DNA of 24,139 nt from JAWXBG01 sp034439875 (GTDB lineage: Bacteria > Bacteroidota > Bacteroidia > Flavobacteriales_D > Sanyastnellaceae), in contig JAWXBG010000215.1 in the NCBI GenBank assembly GCA_034439875.1, positions 1 to 24,139 of the forward strand, written 5' to 3'. Shown here piece by piece: positions 22,431 through 24,139 of this stretch. Position 1 is the stretch's first letter. Each line of letters starts with the position of its first letter. A program made the position numbers and the translations under genes. The notes beneath the pieces are model-generated. The model had not been told where the DNA came from. It was given only the letters and a program-made list of their open reading frames with translations, and did no database searches.

Positions 22431-23447
22431 TTAGATTTTGCCTTCGAGCCTCAATCGTTTCAAGCTGTCTGTAATCAAGAGTATGATAAAGCCAAATATG
22501 AATGCTGAGGCAGTACTCATGGCAACAATAAGCCAACGTATTGGATAAGATTTTTTATCAGCAGGCACTGCTGAGTCAGAAGTATATTTTGAATCAAGGT
22601 CCGCAACCACATCAATTCCAATATTGTCGCAACGTTTTTTAAGGATTTCCTTTTGATCGTGACCGGCAAAAATGTTCAATTCGAGTTTGTTGTACAGAGT
22701 ACCATACTGGGAAAGGAAGTCCATTTGATCTTTGATGAGCTGGGCGCGATCTGGATGTCCTTCGGCAATGGAGGTACCATATTGTTCCGATAGAGCGGTG
22801 ATCTGTTCTTCGTAATCATAGACCCCCATTTGCCTGAGCACTTTCATAGAGTCTTCGAGCAGAGTTATTTCTTCTTCAAGGCGAAATAGAGATTGTTGTG
22901 CATAATGAAGTGCCTGCAAGGCTCGTTCTTTGCGCATTTGATTGGTAAGTGTATCTGAATACGCAGCTATTTCGTTGGCCATTTTGGCAGCACGGTCAGG
23001 TTCGTAATCGAGTACGGCAACTTCGATCGATCCGAACTTTGTTAACTTCGCTGACACGTTGTCGTTGTATTCTCGAGCCATCAGGGTTTTTGCACCCTTG
23101 CCGTCGCGTTTTATATCGTAGACCGACCAAAGATCATTGCGCTCTATAATTTTGTCGCGGATGCGATCAGAGTTGAGCATTTGAAGCAACCTTTCGGCAT
23201 CTTCTTCTTCACCGTAGGCCAAGAAGTCTTCGAGTTTCGTTTCTTCCAAAAGCTGATCACCAAAACTGTGTTGTTGCACTGCAAAAAGTATCGTGGTACT
23301 TTTATACTTCTCTCGGATCATGAGTGAAACAGCGGCAGATACAATTGCTGCGGCTACTGAAATAATGATGAGGGGTTTACGCCACTTGTACAACAGTACA
23401 AGCAGATTGGAAGAATCGATGGAAAAGTTGTTTGCGTCGTTCGTCAT
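22431..23447 (-). CDS. Wzz-like polysaccharide chain-length determinant protein
   Basis: This 338-residue inner-membrane protein has two membrane segments (about 24-45 and 303-325) enclosing a long helical periplasmic domain. Wzz-family hallmarks are the opening SSNLLVLLYKWRKPLIIISVAA, given here as LLVLLYKWRKPLI, and the pre-TM2 stretch VPADKKSYPIRWLIVAMS. Such proteins set the modal length of polymers made by Wzy. No kinase domain is attached, unlike Wzc. I chose the ATG at 23447 because the alternative at 23486 lies upstream of a TAAATTCG box (minus strand, 23466-23473). Confidence 0.85.
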   Translation of the reverse strand: MTNDANNFSIDSSNLLVLLYKWRKPLIIISVAAAIVSAAVSLMIREKYKSTTILFAVQQHSFGDQLLEETKLEDFLAYGEEEDAERLLQMLNSDRIRDKIIERNDLWSVYDIKRDGKGAKTLMAREYNDNVSAKLTKFGSIEVAVLDYEPDRAAKMANEIAAYSDTLTNQMRKERALQALHYAQQSLFRLEEEITLLEDSMKVLRQMGVYDYEEQITALSEQYGTSIAEGHPDRAQLIKDQMDFLSQYGTLYNKLELNIFAGHDQKEILKKRCDNIGIDVVADLDSKYTSDSAVPADKKSYPIRWLIVAMSTASAFIFGFIILLITDSLKRLRLEGKI

Positions 23448-23536
23448 AGTGTGATCAAAGTGCTGCGAATTTAGTCCAATTCGCATAATGGCAGCAAATT
23501 GTCATTCATGAAGCGAGTTGTGTTTTCTGTGTTGTG

Positions 23537-24139
23537 CTATCGAAATTTGTTTTGGTTATTCCGGCCCTCGGAATCCTTCATTCGCAGTAGATCGGGCAAT
23601 TGTTTAAAGTCGATTATACCGCTAAGAAGTGCTGCTAATCCCAGAAGAATCGCGGAAACGCCCAGGGTAATCGTAAACCGGAGTTCAAATATTGTCTCTA
23701 GCCAAAAAAAGGAAGAACCGGCCCAGGCCAAAAAGATTGACATAACAATAAATACGAGGCATTTCCACGCTAGTTGGCGATCGAATCGAAATTTGAATAC
23801 CTTGAATGAGTACCAAATCTGAAGGAACAACACAAGACTATGACTAGTAGCGTTGGCAATTGCACAACCGACTGCTCCCAACCGAGGTATGAGAATCAGA
23901 TTCATCAATATATTGAGGATAGCACCTATGCACATTATGGCAATGAGTTGGCGCATGTTTCCGTTGGCTGTTAGAAGTGTTCCAAAAATGTATTGCATTG
24001 AAAAGGCAGAGCAGCCAATGACCAAAAAATGGAGAGATAGAATTGCATTTTGATCAGGATCATCATATATGATTTGCATTATTTCTGCCGAATTGAACCA
24101 ACCTAACAATGCGAAAATCACTACGGCCGTGAGCATAAG
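23537..24139 (-). CDS. Polysaccharide flippase (Wzx/MATE-like), C-terminal part, cut by window edge
   Basis: About 200 C-terminal residues are present and the frame stays open to the window end, so the N-terminal half lies outside. Several membrane segments are visible (AVVIFALLGWF, FGTLLTANGNMRQL, AILNILMNLILIPRLGAVGCAIANA). LNILMNLILIPRLGAVGCA with TLLTANGNMRQL is typical of the polysaccharide transport/MurJ-like superfamily that flips lipid-linked repeat units. It lies 89 bases before the Wzz-like gene on the same strand, which fits a Wzx-Wzz-Wzy export set. Confidence 0.87.
   Translation of the reverse strand, partial: LMLTAVVIFALLGWFNSAEIMQIIYDDPDQNAILSLHFLVIGCSAFSMQYIFGTLLTANGNMRQLIAIMCIGAILNILMNLILIPRLGAVGCAIANATSHSLVLFLQIWYSFKVFKFRFDRQLAWKCLVFIVMSIFLAWAGSSFFWLETIFELRFTITLGVSAILLGLAALLSGIIDFKQLPDLLRMKDSEGRNNQNKFR

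Overview
The window reads as a piece of a Bacteroidota chromosome, probably from the Flavobacteriales side of the phylum. Three things support this. Several genes carry the Bacteroidota -7 promoter box TAnnTTTG just before the start codon, and Shine-Dalgarno sequences are weak or absent. There is a type IX secretion C-terminal domain, a DUF4258 protein and an efp-lpxD pair. The base composition is moderately AT-rich. No phage, IS transposase, CRISPR array, rRNA or tRNA gene was found.

Layout. Positions 1-741 hold no gene; they contain a 91-bp tandem repeat built on a GTCCC/GGGAC palindrome, a GC-rich block and several interspersed repeats. A minus-strand pair follows (M20 amidohydrolase and DUF4258 protein, 742-2320). 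A second repeat-filled gap (2321-3199) leads to a plus-strand operon of ABC ATPase, His-rich FtsX-type permease and DUF3299-like exported protein (3200-5680), which I read as a candidate metal transport system. Then come rbfA and a SAM methyltransferase, a third repeat gap (6955-7333) carrying a 174-bp foldback element, and a LolC/E-like permease. A predicted exported lipoprotein superoxide dismutase lies on the minus strand (8596-9354).

From 9492 to 16739 the plus strand carries an AsmA-like protein, an RsmF-type rRNA methyltransferase, a small outer-membrane barrel protein and a ComEA-like helix-hairpin-helix/beta-barrel protein. A small Cys-motif membrane protein (minus strand), a protein that is essentially only a T9SS sorting domain, efp, an lpxD homologue and a GAF-SpoIIE phosphatase follow. 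The window ends in a minus-strand surface polysaccharide cluster: flippase (cut by the window edge), Wzz-like chain-length protein and Wzy/WaaL-like polymerase or ligase.

Many of the genes serve the envelope: LPS/lipid A, polysaccharide assembly, outer-membrane barrels, AsmA, lipoprotein-release-type permease and T9SS cargo. The non-coding gaps share one family of palindromic elements. A full copy at 7138-7311 has perfect 18-bp terminal inverted repeats, a deletion derivative sits at 430-487 and a half copy at 2702-2778. A second, 116-bp repeat family (595-710 and 2909-3024) lies just after a conserved hairpin. These repeats and the His-rich ABC operon are the most interesting content; nothing here can be claimed as a proven new system.
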